DNA from: Candidatus Latescibacterota bacterium | GTDB lineage: Bacteria > JAAXHH01 > JACQVL01 | Direction of reading: 5' to 3' | DNA: 6,904 nt | Assembly: GCA_016209865.1 (NCBI GenBank) | Contig: JACQVL010000307.1 | Coordinates: forward strand, 1-6,904 | Part shown: positions 1 to 6,135 of the stretch, in pieces | How positions within the stretch are numbered: the stretch's first letter is position 1 | Layout: every line of letters begins with the position of its first letter | The notes under the pieces: generated by a model | Seen by the model: the letters and a program-made list of their open reading frames with translations, nothing else | Databases searched by the model: none | Told to the model about the DNA's origin: nothing | Translations under genes and position numbers: made by a program

Positions 1-2690
1 AACTCCGCCGCCCAATTCTGCACCACCGTGATCGTCAGGGGCGCGCCCTCTCCCACCGACTGTACCACGACGAACCGCTGGCCGTCCGGCGTCACATCAT
101 ACCGCGACAAGAACGGCGGGGAGCCCGCCCTGACGGGGTCGAGCAGGACTCTGGTCTGTTCTCCGGCGAACAGTCTGCGCGGAAGACCCGCCCGGAAGCC
201 TGCCCGCGTCTCCACCGGGACGGCCATCAGGGCGTTGTCCTCGACGTAGAACAGTTCGTCCCCCCGGCCGCTCCACCGGGGCGAGACGCCGCCGTTGACG
301 GACACTGGCCATTTGCCCTCTCCGGTGGGGAACGGCTTGATGTACACCTCGTACCGCCGTGATTCATTCGACATGTACGCCACGTACCGTCCATCCGGGG
401 AGATGACCGGAAGCGCCTCGACCGCGGGCGTCTGGAGGAAGGGCGCGGGTTTCCGTGTTCCGGTCAGGGGCAGGTACCACAGGTCCCGGTTCGTCTTCGG
501 GTCGAGCAGGTAGTAGGCGACGTACCGGCCGTCCGGCGACCAGGCGGGCGCGTACTCGCCTAACGGGCCGGACACGAGCGGCTGGACGATCCCGCTGCCG
601 TCCGCCGCCTGGACAAACAGGTCGGTCACTCCGCTCCGGGTGGACGCGAACGCCACCTGCCGGCCGTCCGGCGACCAGGCGGGGAAGAACGCCCCGGCGG
701 GCTCAGCGGTCAGACGCGTCTTCGTGCCGCGCGCCACATCATGGATCCAGATGTTTTGACTCCCGTCCTCCGTTCCCATGACTGCCACCAGTCTGCCGTC
801 GGGGGACAGGACGGGGGTGGTGATCTGCCCCTGCGGCTGGCCGATCGTGCCCACCACCGTGCCGGTGCGGTCCACCCAGACGAGTTGCTGGGAGCCTTCC
901 GTCGTCCCCGACCGGTAGACCAGGGTGCCGTCCACGGACACGCTCGGCCAATCCGCGTTCGGGGCCACCCGGAATGACTCGCCGGTCTGGGTCAGGTTTG
1001 AGAGTGAGAAGGGGATCGCCCAGATGCCGCTGCTGAGCGAGCCGCGCTGGAACAGGATGTGGCCCGTGGGAGAATAGGCGAGCGAGTTGATGAACTCTTC
1101 CGAACTCTGGAAGATGCGTGTCCGGGTCGTCCCGGACTGGACGACGATCTCCCCAGAGCCGTCATCCTTGAAGACGGTGAACAGGAGCGTCCGCCCGTCC
1201 GGCAGGAAGCAGGGGTGTCGGAGCTCGAACTCCCCCTTCGAGGAATCCGCCGTGACGAGCGCGCGAGGCTCCCCGTCCTGGGCCGGCACCTCGAACAGGC
1301 CGACATGCCCCGGGCCAACCTGACTGAACACGATCCTCCCTTGAGAGCCCCATGCCGCGCCCTGGTAGAGCGGGGCGGATAGCCTGCACAGGACAGCCCC
1401 CGGCCCGCCCTTCGCGGGGATTTTCTTCAACGTGGCGGTATCCCGGTCGAAGTACCCCACAAAGTCGCTCTGCGGCGACCAGAACGGCTGCACGGCGCCG
1501 TCGGTCTCCGGGACCTCTCGCGGCTCGATCTGGTTCAGGTCGCGGACCCACAGTCGTCCTCCCTGAGTGTAGGCGATCATCGTCCCGTCGGGGGAGACGA
1601 CCGGGTTGGCGGGGTTCGCGCTGGGGCTTGCTGAGACCTGAAATTTCCGCAAGGGAAGGGGGGAACGGGGAGTGGCGCGCTCCAGCGTCAGCCAGGCGGC
1701 CACCACGCCGAGCCCGAAAGCTGCGGCGGCGGCGCCAGCCAGGACGGGCCACCGCCGGGGCGGGACGGGTCGGACGCTGGCCGGGGCGGGGACGCCGGCT
1801 GGTTCATCGACCGCTGGACGGCTGACCTCGGCCGGCGGCTCGACGCGCCGGCTGACGATCTCCTGCACCTCTTTAAGATCGATGGCCACTTCCCGGATCG
1901 TTTGATAGCGGGTGCGCGGGTCTTTCTGCAACGATTTCTTGACGATGCGGCCCAAATGTTGGGGAATGTCCGGCTTGAAGGAGGCGACCGGGACGGGGTC
2001 ATCCCGGAGGATGCTGCTGGCGACCATGAAACTCGTCTCCCCCTTGAACGGCCGCTGACCGGTCAGCGCTTCATACATCACCACCCCGAAGCTGAAGATA
2101 TCCGTCGGATGCCCCACCTTCTTGCCTTCCGCCTGTTCGGGCGACATGTAGGCGACCGTCCCTAAGATCGTCCCCATGCTCTTCGTGATGGCGGAGCTGT
2201 CGACCGTGTCCGTCTCCGGTCGGGTGATAAGAGCCAGGCCGAAGTCCAGGATCTTCGGGATGCCGTCTTTCGAGATCATGACATTGCGCGGCTTGAAATC
2301 CCGATGGGTGACTCCTTTCTCGTGGGCGTGACACAGGCCATCTGACAGGGGGAGAAACCAGTCGAAGAACGTCTCCAGCGTCAACCCCTGCGGGGGGATG
2401 AGGAGGTTGAGAGCCTGCCCGTCGACGTACTCCATCGTGATGAAGAAGGAGTCGTCCGTTTCTTCGACGGAATAGATCGTGGCGATGTTGGGATGGTTGA
2501 GCGAGGCCGCCGCTTTCGCCTCGGTCTTAAAACGCGTGAGTCGGTCGGGGTCTTTCCGCACCGCCTCGGGCAGTATCTTCAGTGCGACCGGACGCTCCAG
2601 CGTGGTGTCCTCGGCCAGGAACACTTCGCCCATCCCACCCTGGCCGAGCTTCTTGATGATGCGGTAGTGGGAGAGGGTGTGTCCGATCAT
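1..2690 (-). CDS. Membrane-anchored Ser/Thr protein kinase with C-terminal TolB-like (PD40) beta-propeller; 3' end off window
   Basis: I read this frame codon by codon: 896 codons from the ATG at 2688-2690 to the left edge, with no stop. Residues 9-280 or so form a Hanks-type kinase that phosphorylates Ser/Thr on target proteins. Visible motifs are the glycine loop GQGGMG (16-21), VALK lysine K38, alpha-C Glu about E57, catalytic loop HRDFKPRN (129-136), DFG (149-151) and an SPE version of APE. A Pro/Ala-rich juxtamembrane stretch leads to one hydrophobic helix at about 314-335, so the rest should be outside the cytoplasm. That part has repeated SPDG/WSPDG blades, for example at residues 366, 628, 672, 717, 763, 806 and 867, with about 43-46 residue spacing late on, typical of TolB/PD40 propellers. 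The last visible residues (ITVVQNWAAE) resemble the usual C-terminus of this family, so little is probably missing. The start is supported by the N-terminal family motif (GHTLSHYRI) and an AAGG 7 nt upstream. Ligand and targets are unknown. Confidence 0.95.
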   Translation of the reverse strand, partial: MIGHTLSHYRIIKKLGQGGMGEVFLAEDTTLERPVALKILPEAVRKDPDRLTRFKTEAKAAASLNHPNIATIYSVEETDDSFFITMEYVDGQALNLLIPPQGLTLETFFDWFLPLSDGLCHAHEKGVTHRDFKPRNVMISKDGIPKILDFGLALITRPETDTVDSSAITKSMGTILGTVAYMSPEQAEGKKVGHPTDIFSFGVVMYEALTGQRPFKGETSFMVASSILRDDPVPVASFKPDIPQHLGRIVKKSLQKDPRTRYQTIREVAIDLKEVQEIVSRRVEPPAEVSRPAVDEPAGVPAPASVRPVPPRRWPVLAGAAAAAFGLGVVAAWLTLERATPRSPLPLRKFQVSASPSANPANPVVSPDGTMIAYTQGGRLWVRDLNQIEPREVPETDGAVQPFWSPQSDFVGYFDRDTATLKKIPAKGGPGAVLCRLSAPLYQGAAWGSQGRIVFSQVGPGHVGLFEVPAQDGEPRALVTADSSKGEFELRHPCFLPDGRTLLFTVFKDDGSGEIVVQSGTTRTRIFQSSEEFINSLAYSPTGHILFQRGSLSSGIWAIPFSLSNLTQTGESFRVAPNADWPSVSVDGTLVYRSGTTEGSQQLVWVDRTGTVVGTIGQPQGQITTPVLSPDGRLVAVMGTEDGSQNIWIHDVARGTKTRLTAEPAGAFFPAWSPDGRQVAFASTRSGVTDLFVQAADGSGIVQPLVSGPLGEYAPAWSPDGRYVAYYLLDPKTNRDLWYLPLTGTRKPAPFLQTPAVEALPVISPDGRYVAYMSNESRRYEVYIKPFPTGEGKWPVSVNGGVSPRWSGRGDELFYVEDNALMAVPVETRAGFRAGLPRRLFAGEQTRVLLDPVRAGSPPFLSRYDVTPDGQRFVVVQSVGEGAPLTITVVQNWAAE

Positions 2691-2792
2691 ACTCGTACCT
2701 TCGTTCTGAAGGGATGAAGCTTCTTCCTGCAGGACAGTCTATGAAATGAGGTGAAATCAGGCTGAGGTGAACAAGGGAGACGACTGGGCGAA

Positions 2793-2821
2793 ACTTAACA
2801 GATTGACCCCGTGTCTGTCAA
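2793..2821 (-). promoter_or_regulatory. Candidate sigma-70 promoter for the kinase gene
   Basis: On the minus strand a perfect -35 hexamer TTGACA (2816-2821) is followed by a 17-nt spacer and a weak -10, TTAAGT (2793-2798, 3 of 6 consensus bases). It lies in the spacer between the proline dehydrogenase stop (2858) and the kinase ATG (2690), which would give a 5' leader of about 95 nt. The weak -10 suggests low or activator-dependent expression. Read-through from the upstream gene remains possible, because I see no convincing terminator between the two. Confidence 0.35.
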
Positions 2822-2857
2822 GCGCAATATCCGGGAATGCAGTTCGACCCACCGGAT

Positions 2858-3775
2858 TCAGATGAGATTCCGCAGCACAAAGAAGACGTTGGCCGGGCGT
2901 TCCGCCAGCCTCCGCATATACCAGGGAAACCAGGACGACCCATAACTAATGAGAACGCGGACCCGATGGTCTGCTTGCAACAGGCGCGCCTGTTCGTCTT
3001 GCCTGATGCCATACAGGAGATGAAACTCGAACGCCTCGTTGGGGACTCCTCTCATCCGGGCTTCTTGCTGAATACGTACGAGCAGTCGCCGGTCATGCGT
3101 CCCGAAGACCGGCCACACACCATCGTGTGCGATCCCGTTCAGCAGGTGGAGTGCGCATTCCACACAGTTGTCATCCACCTCTCTTTTCCTCTGAAACGCC
3201 ACGTCGGGCGGCTCGGCGTACGCCCCTTTCACCAACCGGATGGCCGGACGCAACGGCAACAGTCTGCGAATGTCCCCGGCCGTCCGGTAGAGGTACGCCT
3301 GCAGACAGACGCCCACGTTGTGATACTCCGTCCGGACGCGCTCGAAGACGCGGAGAGTCGATTCGGTGTACACTGTGTTCTCCATGTCGATCCAGACGAA
3401 GCTGCCCAGTTTTGCGGCATGTTCCGTGATCGTCTTCACGTGCTGATAACTCATCTCGACATCGAGGTCGTGCCCCAATTGGGTCAGCTTCACGGAAAGG
3501 TGGGTATCGAGTCGTCTGGCTGCGATCTGATCAAGAAGGTCGCAGTAGTGCGTCGTCACGTGCCCGGCTTCGGCGAGAGTGAGAATATTCTCCCCTAAGC
3601 AGGTGACGACGGTCGAGAACCCCTTCGTCCGCAAGTCCTCCGCAGCCTGTAACGCATCGACCGACTGTTCACCCGGCATGAATCGCTTGACGGCCTTCCG
3701 GACGAATCGATACCGGGGAAGCGCGTCCCGCAGTCGTTGATTGCGAGACGCCCACAACAGCACGCTCCGCATCAT
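2858..3775 (-). CDS. Proline dehydrogenase, monofunctional PutB-type
   Basis: A complete 305-residue FAD enzyme that oxidises L-proline to delta-1-pyrroline-5-carboxylate, the first step of proline catabolism, passing electrons to the quinone pool. Length matches single-domain bacterial enzymes (about 300-310 residues). Family landmarks occur in order: SVKLTQLG (94-101, with the active-site Lys K96), VWIDMENT (127-134), VCLQAYLYRT (156-165), RLVKGAYAEP (180-189), GTHD (225-228), EFHLLYGIR (250-258) and YMRRLAERPAN (286-296). In the last, R288 and R289 should bind the proline carboxylate. One position looks odd: where I expect the YVPYG motif the protein reads LISYG (275-279), so a usually conserved Tyr appears to be Leu. 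The tandem ATG start is preceded by AAGGAG with a 9-nt spacer. No P5C dehydrogenase is adjacent. The gene is divergent from the isomerase and lies upstream of the kinase on the same strand. Confidence 0.95.
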   Translation of the reverse strand: MMRSVLLWASRNQRLRDALPRYRFVRKAVKRFMPGEQSVDALQAAEDLRTKGFSTVVTCLGENILTLAEAGHVTTHYCDLLDQIAARRLDTHLSVKLTQLGHDLDVEMSYQHVKTITEHAAKLGSFVWIDMENTVYTESTLRVFERVRTEYHNVGVCLQAYLYRTAGDIRRLLPLRPAIRLVKGAYAEPPDVAFQRKREVDDNCVECALHLLNGIAHDGVWPVFGTHDRRLLVRIQQEARMRGVPNEAFEFHLLYGIRQDEQARLLQADHRVRVLISYGSSWFPWYMRRLAERPANVFFVLRNLI

Positions 3776-3800
3776 CCCCAGCCTCTCCTTCCTGCGGCGG

Positions 3801-3829
3801 TTGACAAGGCTGTGCGATAGGTCTATATT
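3801..3829 (+). promoter_or_regulatory. Strong sigma-70-like promoter for the rightward isomerase gene
   Basis: TTGACA (3801-3806, 6 of 6) and TATATT (3824-3829, 5 of 6) are separated by exactly 17 nt, with AT-rich sequence following. Transcription would begin near 3836, about 67 nt before the ATG at 3903. This is the best promoter match in the window. Confidence 0.65.
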
Positions 3830-3880
3830 AAATAAATCGGTATTGGAATCAATGTAACACCCTCACACGGTGTCTGTCAA
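3825..3880 (-). promoter_or_regulatory. Candidate promoter element(s) for the leftward proline dehydrogenase gene
   Basis: Two alternatives are visible on the minus strand. The first is TTGATT (3847-3852), a 16-nt spacer, then TAATAT (3825-3830), whose -10 lies on top of the rightward promoter's -10. The second is TTGACA (3875-3880), a 17-nt spacer, then TTACAT (3852-3857). The second has a perfect -35 within the same 11-mer (TTGACAGACAC) seen at the kinase promoter candidate. A short inverted repeat (ACACC 3857-3861, GGTGT 3869-3873) lies inside this second version and could be an operator. Which one is used, if either, cannot be decided from sequence. Confidence 0.35.
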
Positions 3881-3890
3881 CCTTCCTCCG

Positions 3891-3896
3891 AAAGGA
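3891..3896 (+). promoter_or_regulatory. Ribosome binding site deciding the isomerase start
   Basis: AAAGGA sits 6 nt before the ATG at 3903. An in-frame GTG at 3870 would add 11 residues (SVNLPPKGSR region), but those residues span this binding site and have no family resemblance, so the ATG at 3903 is preferred. Confidence 0.6.
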
Positions 3897-3902
3897 TCAC
3901 GC

Positions 3903-4784
3903 ATGTACGCCTCCATCCGGGACGGCAGCCTGCTTCATGCCGGGTATCGCACGATCGCCGAGGGACTCCACGACCTCGGACTCTCGGCCGTTGAACTCGA
4001 CGTGAACCGCCAGTGCGCGGTCAACGCCCTGACCCTGCCGGGCGCGACGTTCTCGCTCACCTCAGAGACATCCCGTAAGCATCTCAAAACGCATTTGGAA
4101 GAAAACAGCGTCCGTGTCTCTGCCTTCCTCCTCGCCAATAATTTCAACGCGGACGACCTCGACCGGGAGGTCGACTGGTGCGCCCAGGCGATCAACGCGG
4201 CCGGTGACCTCGGCATCCAGGCGGTGCGGATCGACTCCGCCATGCGCGGGGAGCGGGAACTGAGCCTGCATACCCGGATCGAACGGTTCATCGGTGGAAT
4301 CACGAGAGTCTTAGATGCGACCGGCTCGTCCGGGGTGGCGCTGGGCATCGAGAACCACGGCTCCTGCAGCAACGACCGGCGATTCCTGGACGCGGTGCTC
4401 GACGGGGTCAACTCGTCCCGGCTCGGCCTGACGATGGACACGGGGAATTTTTACTGGTACGGCTACCCGCTCGACGAGGTGTACGAGATTCTCGAGCACT
4501 TCGCCCCGAAGGCGAAGCATACGCATGTCAAGAATATCAATTTTCCGGAAGCGGACCGCGCCCGTCAGCGCGACCCCGGCTGGAAATACGGGGAGTACGT
4601 CTGTCCCATCCCGGACGGGGACATCGATGTCGGTCGGGTCGTCGGCTTCCTGAAGGCCGCCGGGTACGACGGCGACTTGTGCATCGAGGACGAATCCCTC
4701 GGCCGGTTCTCCGAGCCGGAACGCCGCCAGGTGCTGCGGCGGGACGTGGAGTGTGTGAAAAGATTGGTGGTCGGTGGTCGGTGA
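3903..4784 (+). CDS. Sugar phosphate isomerase/epimerase family protein (AP endonuclease 2 / xylose isomerase-like TIM barrel)
   Basis: A complete 293-residue cytoplasmic TIM-barrel protein of the metal-dependent family that includes xylose isomerase-like sugar isomerases, epimerases and endonuclease IV. The expected metal ligands are visible at strand ends: E150 in GIENHG (148-153), D179 in MDTGN (178-182), H206/H208 in KHTHVK (205-210) and E262 in the terminal strand LCIEDE (259-264). The helix before it (GDIDVGRVVGFLKAAGYDG) is also typical. The substrate cannot be told. It probably interconverts a ketose/aldose or an epimer pair, and a nuclease role is less likely given the short single-domain form and metabolic neighbours. 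It starts at an ATG with a good ribosome binding site and is driven by the promoter at 3801-3829. Its last residues (VVGGR) and stop codon are encoded by a GGTGGTC heptamer repeat, so the C-terminus may have been altered by repeat spread. Confidence 0.85.
   Translation: MYASIRDGSLLHAGYRTIAEGLHDLGLSAVELDVNRQCAVNALTLPGATFSLTSETSRKHLKTHLEENSVRVSAFLLANNFNADDLDREVDWCAQAINAAGDLGIQAVRIDSAMRGERELSLHTRIERFIGGITRVLDATGSSGVALGIENHGSCSNDRRFLDAVLDGVNSSRLGLTMDTGNFYWYGYPLDEVYEILEHFAPKAKHTHVKNINFPEADRARQRDPGWKYGEYVCPIPDGDIDVGRVVGFLKAAGYDGDLCIEDESLGRFSEPERRQVLRRDVECVKRLVVGGR
4766..4783 (+). repeat. Heptamer GGTGGTC tandem repeat at the end of the isomerase gene
   Basis: GGTGGTC occurs at 4766-4772 and 4773-4779, with a partial GGTG at 4780-4783, about 2.6 units. 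It runs through the last codons and into the stop codon of the isomerase gene and abuts a second heptamer array with a different unit. Confidence 0.6.
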
Positions 4785-4820
4785 AAACCAGTGACGAGTG
4801 GCGAGTGACCAGTGACGAGT
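4784..4820 (+). repeat. Left heptamer array (GACGAGT units), inverted relative to 4920-4968
   Basis: Four consecutive 7-bp units are visible: GACGAGT (4793), GGCGAGT (4800), GACCAGT (4807) and GACGAGT (4814). The first 16 bp, 4784-4799, are the exact reverse complement of 4920-4935. A second partial copy of that arm (13 bp, 4808-4820) also matches 4920-4932 in inverted orientation. The array begins at the isomerase stop codon. Confidence 0.8.
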
Positions 4821-4848
4821 AAGTCACTCTACGACGTATTGTCTTTAT

Positions 4849-4898
4849 GGTGTCATTCCCGCGAAAGCGGGAATCCATTTCTCGACAAGAATGACACC
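4849..4898. repeat. REP-like palindromic element between the two heptamer arrays
   Basis: An 8-bp perfect stem closes a GAAA tetraloop: ATTCCCGCGAAAGCGGGAAT at 4855-4874. A wider perfect 10-bp inverted repeat, GGTGTCATTC (4849-4858) and GAATGACACC (4889-4898), encloses it, so two foldings compete for the shared ATTC. The core resembles the TCATTCCCGCGAAAGCGGGAATCC repeats scattered between genes in many Proteobacteria and Nitrospirota (recollection, not searched). There is no T-tract, so it does not look like a simple intrinsic terminator. Confidence 0.75.
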
Positions 4899-4919
4899 GT
4901 GCGTGCCATGAGTGGACAT

Positions 4920-4968
4920 ACTCGTCACTGGTTTTACTCGTCACTCGTCACTTGTCACTCGTCACTGC
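4920..4968 (+). repeat. Right heptamer array (ACTCGTC units)
   Basis: Units are ACTCGTC at 4920, 4936, 4943 and 4957, ACTTGTC at 4950, a 9-bp interruption ACTGGTTTT at 4927, and a terminal ACTGC. The 11-mer ACTCGTCACTG occurs at both ends (4920 and 4957). The array stops 6 bp before the ATG of the alcohol dehydrogenase gene and occupies the place where a ribosome binding site would normally be. Confidence 0.8.
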
Positions 4969-4974
4969 TTTCTT

Positions 4975-6135
4975 ATGCTTTCCTACTTCAGCTTTCCCAC
5001 TCGCATCGTCTTCGGTCCCGGCGCGATCGGGGCGCTGGGCGGGGTCGTCCAGGAATTCACGATCCGCCGGCCGCTGGTCGTGACCGACCGGGGGGTCGCG
5101 CAGGCCGGGCTGCTGGATCGCGTGGTCGCCGGGCTGGAAGCATCCGGGGCTGTCTGCGCCGTGTTTGACGGCGTCGACCCGAACCCGACGGAGGAGAACG
5201 TCGCGGCGGGCATCAGCCGGTACCGGGAACACGGGTGCGACGGGATCGTCGCGGTGGGCGGAGGCAGCCCGCTCGACGCGGGGAAGGCGATCCGGCTGAA
5301 GACGACCCACGACCGCCCGTTAGCGGAGTACGACGACTTCAAAGACGGGGCGCGATGGGTCCGTCCCGATCTGCCGCCGATGATCGCCATCCCGACGACC
5401 GCCGGGACGGGAAGCGAAGTCGGCCGGAGCGCGGTCATCGTCCTGAAGGAGACCGACCGGAAGACGGTGATTTTCAGCCCCTACCTGATGCCGACGGTGG
5501 CGGTCTGCGACCCGGAACTGACGCGCCGCCTGCCGAAAGGCCTGACCGCGGCGACCGGGGCAGACGCGCTTACGCACAACATCGAGGCGTACTTAGCCAC
5601 CGGCTACCACCCCCTCTGCGACGGGATCGCGCTCCACGGGACGGCCCTGGCCTCTCGGTATCTGCCGCGTGCTGTCGCGTCCGGCGAGGACGACCTGGAG
5701 GCGCGGACGCAGATGATGATGGCGGCCATCATGGGGGCGACCGCCTTTCAGAAGGGCCTCGGAGCGACCCATTCCCTCGCTCACCCGCTGTCGTCGGTCG
5801 CCGGTCTCCACCACGGCCTGGCGAACGCCATCCTGCTCCCCCACGTCCTCCGGTTCAACGCTGAGGTCGCGGCAGACCGGCTGCGGGACCTGGCGGCCGC
5901 GATGGCCATCGACGTGAGCGGGCGTTCCCCTCAGGAGGCGGCAGCCGACGCGATCCACGCGATCCAGTCGCTCTTCCGAGGGATCGGCATTCCCGTCCGT
6001 CTCTCGGAGGCCGGGGTGACTGCCGCCATCATCCCGGCGCTGGTCGCTAAAGCGATGCAGGACGGCTGTCACCTCTCCAACCCGCGTCCCTGCTCGGCGA
6101 AGGATTTTCAGTCCCTCTACGAAGCAGCGTTGTGA
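4975..6135 (+). CDS. Iron-containing (group III) alcohol dehydrogenase
   Basis: A 386-residue cytoplasmic NAD(P)-dependent dehydrogenase interconverting an alcohol and its aldehyde or ketone, complete and of normal family length. The N-terminal Rossmann-like part has FGPGAIGAL (13-21), the nucleotide-binding GGGSPLD (95-101) and TTAGTGSEV (141-149). The helical C-terminal part carries the expected metal ligands: D197 and H201 in DALTH, H266 in ATHSLAH, and H280 in LHHG. The end, NPRPCSAKDFQSLYEAAL, is typical. I chose the ATG at 4975. An in-frame GTG at 4912 adds 21 residues, but they are translated repeat DNA (TRHSSLVTRH) without family resemblance. No clear Shine-Dalgarno precedes the ATG, because the repeat runs to 4968. 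Substrate is unknown: lactaldehyde, 4-hydroxybutyrate and butanol-type activities share this architecture. It follows the isomerase by 190 bp of repeats and overlaps the convergent 3' neighbour by 19 bp. Confidence 0.92.
   Translation: MLSYFSFPTRIVFGPGAIGALGGVVQEFTIRRPLVVTDRGVAQAGLLDRVVAGLEASGAVCAVFDGVDPNPTEENVAAGISRYREHGCDGIVAVGGGSPLDAGKAIRLKTTHDRPLAEYDDFKDGARWVRPDLPPMIAIPTTAGTGSEVGRSAVIVLKETDRKTVIFSPYLMPTVAVCDPELTRRLPKGLTAATGADALTHNIEAYLATGYHPLCDGIALHGTALASRYLPRAVASGEDDLEARTQMMMAAIMGATAFQKGLGATHSLAHPLSSVAGLHHGLANAILLPHVLRFNAEVAADRLRDLAAAMAIDVSGRSPQEAAADAIHAIQSLFRGIGIPVRLSEAGVTAAIIPALVAKAMQDGCHLSNPRPCSAKDFQSLYEAAL

Noticed and set aside
1162-1825. Open frames of 150-200 codons on both strands within the kinase gene
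   Set aside because: The kinase frame is continuous through the region, with transmembrane helix and propeller motifs. The others are Arg/Pro-rich shadows.
2719-2734. Short palindromes TCCTGCAGGA and GAAGCTTC upstream of the kinase
   Set aside because: Lengths of 8-10 bp and no repetition elsewhere in the window make chance a sufficient explanation.
2829-2857. Terminator after proline dehydrogenase (ATCCGG and CCGGAT inverted repeat)
   Set aside because: The stem is only 6 bp with a 17-nt loop and no T-tract on the minus strand, so it is too weak to call.
2837-3598. A 253-codon plus-strand open frame opposite the proline dehydrogenase gene
   Set aside because: It is antisense to a complete gene with clear family motifs, its own translation resembles no family I know, and long antisense frames are expected in GC-rich DNA.
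3836-3902. Riboswitch in the leader of the isomerase
   Set aside because: The leader is only about 67 nt and contains a single 5-bp inverted repeat. It has no recognisable aptamer core.
4855-4874. Intrinsic terminator after the isomerase
   Set aside because: The stem-loop is stable but followed by CCATTTC with no U-tract, and it matches the pattern of dispersed REP-like repeats.
4784-4968. A CRISPR array or tRNA-like structure
   Set aside because: Units are only 7 bp, contiguous and in inverted halves, with no spacers of regular length. The hairpins do not form a cloverleaf.
5235-5864. A 209-codon plus-strand frame inside the alcohol dehydrogenase gene
   Set aside because: Its protein is very rich in Arg, Asp and Pro, as expected of an out-of-frame reading of GC-rich coding DNA. 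The overlapping dehydrogenase frame has all expected motifs.
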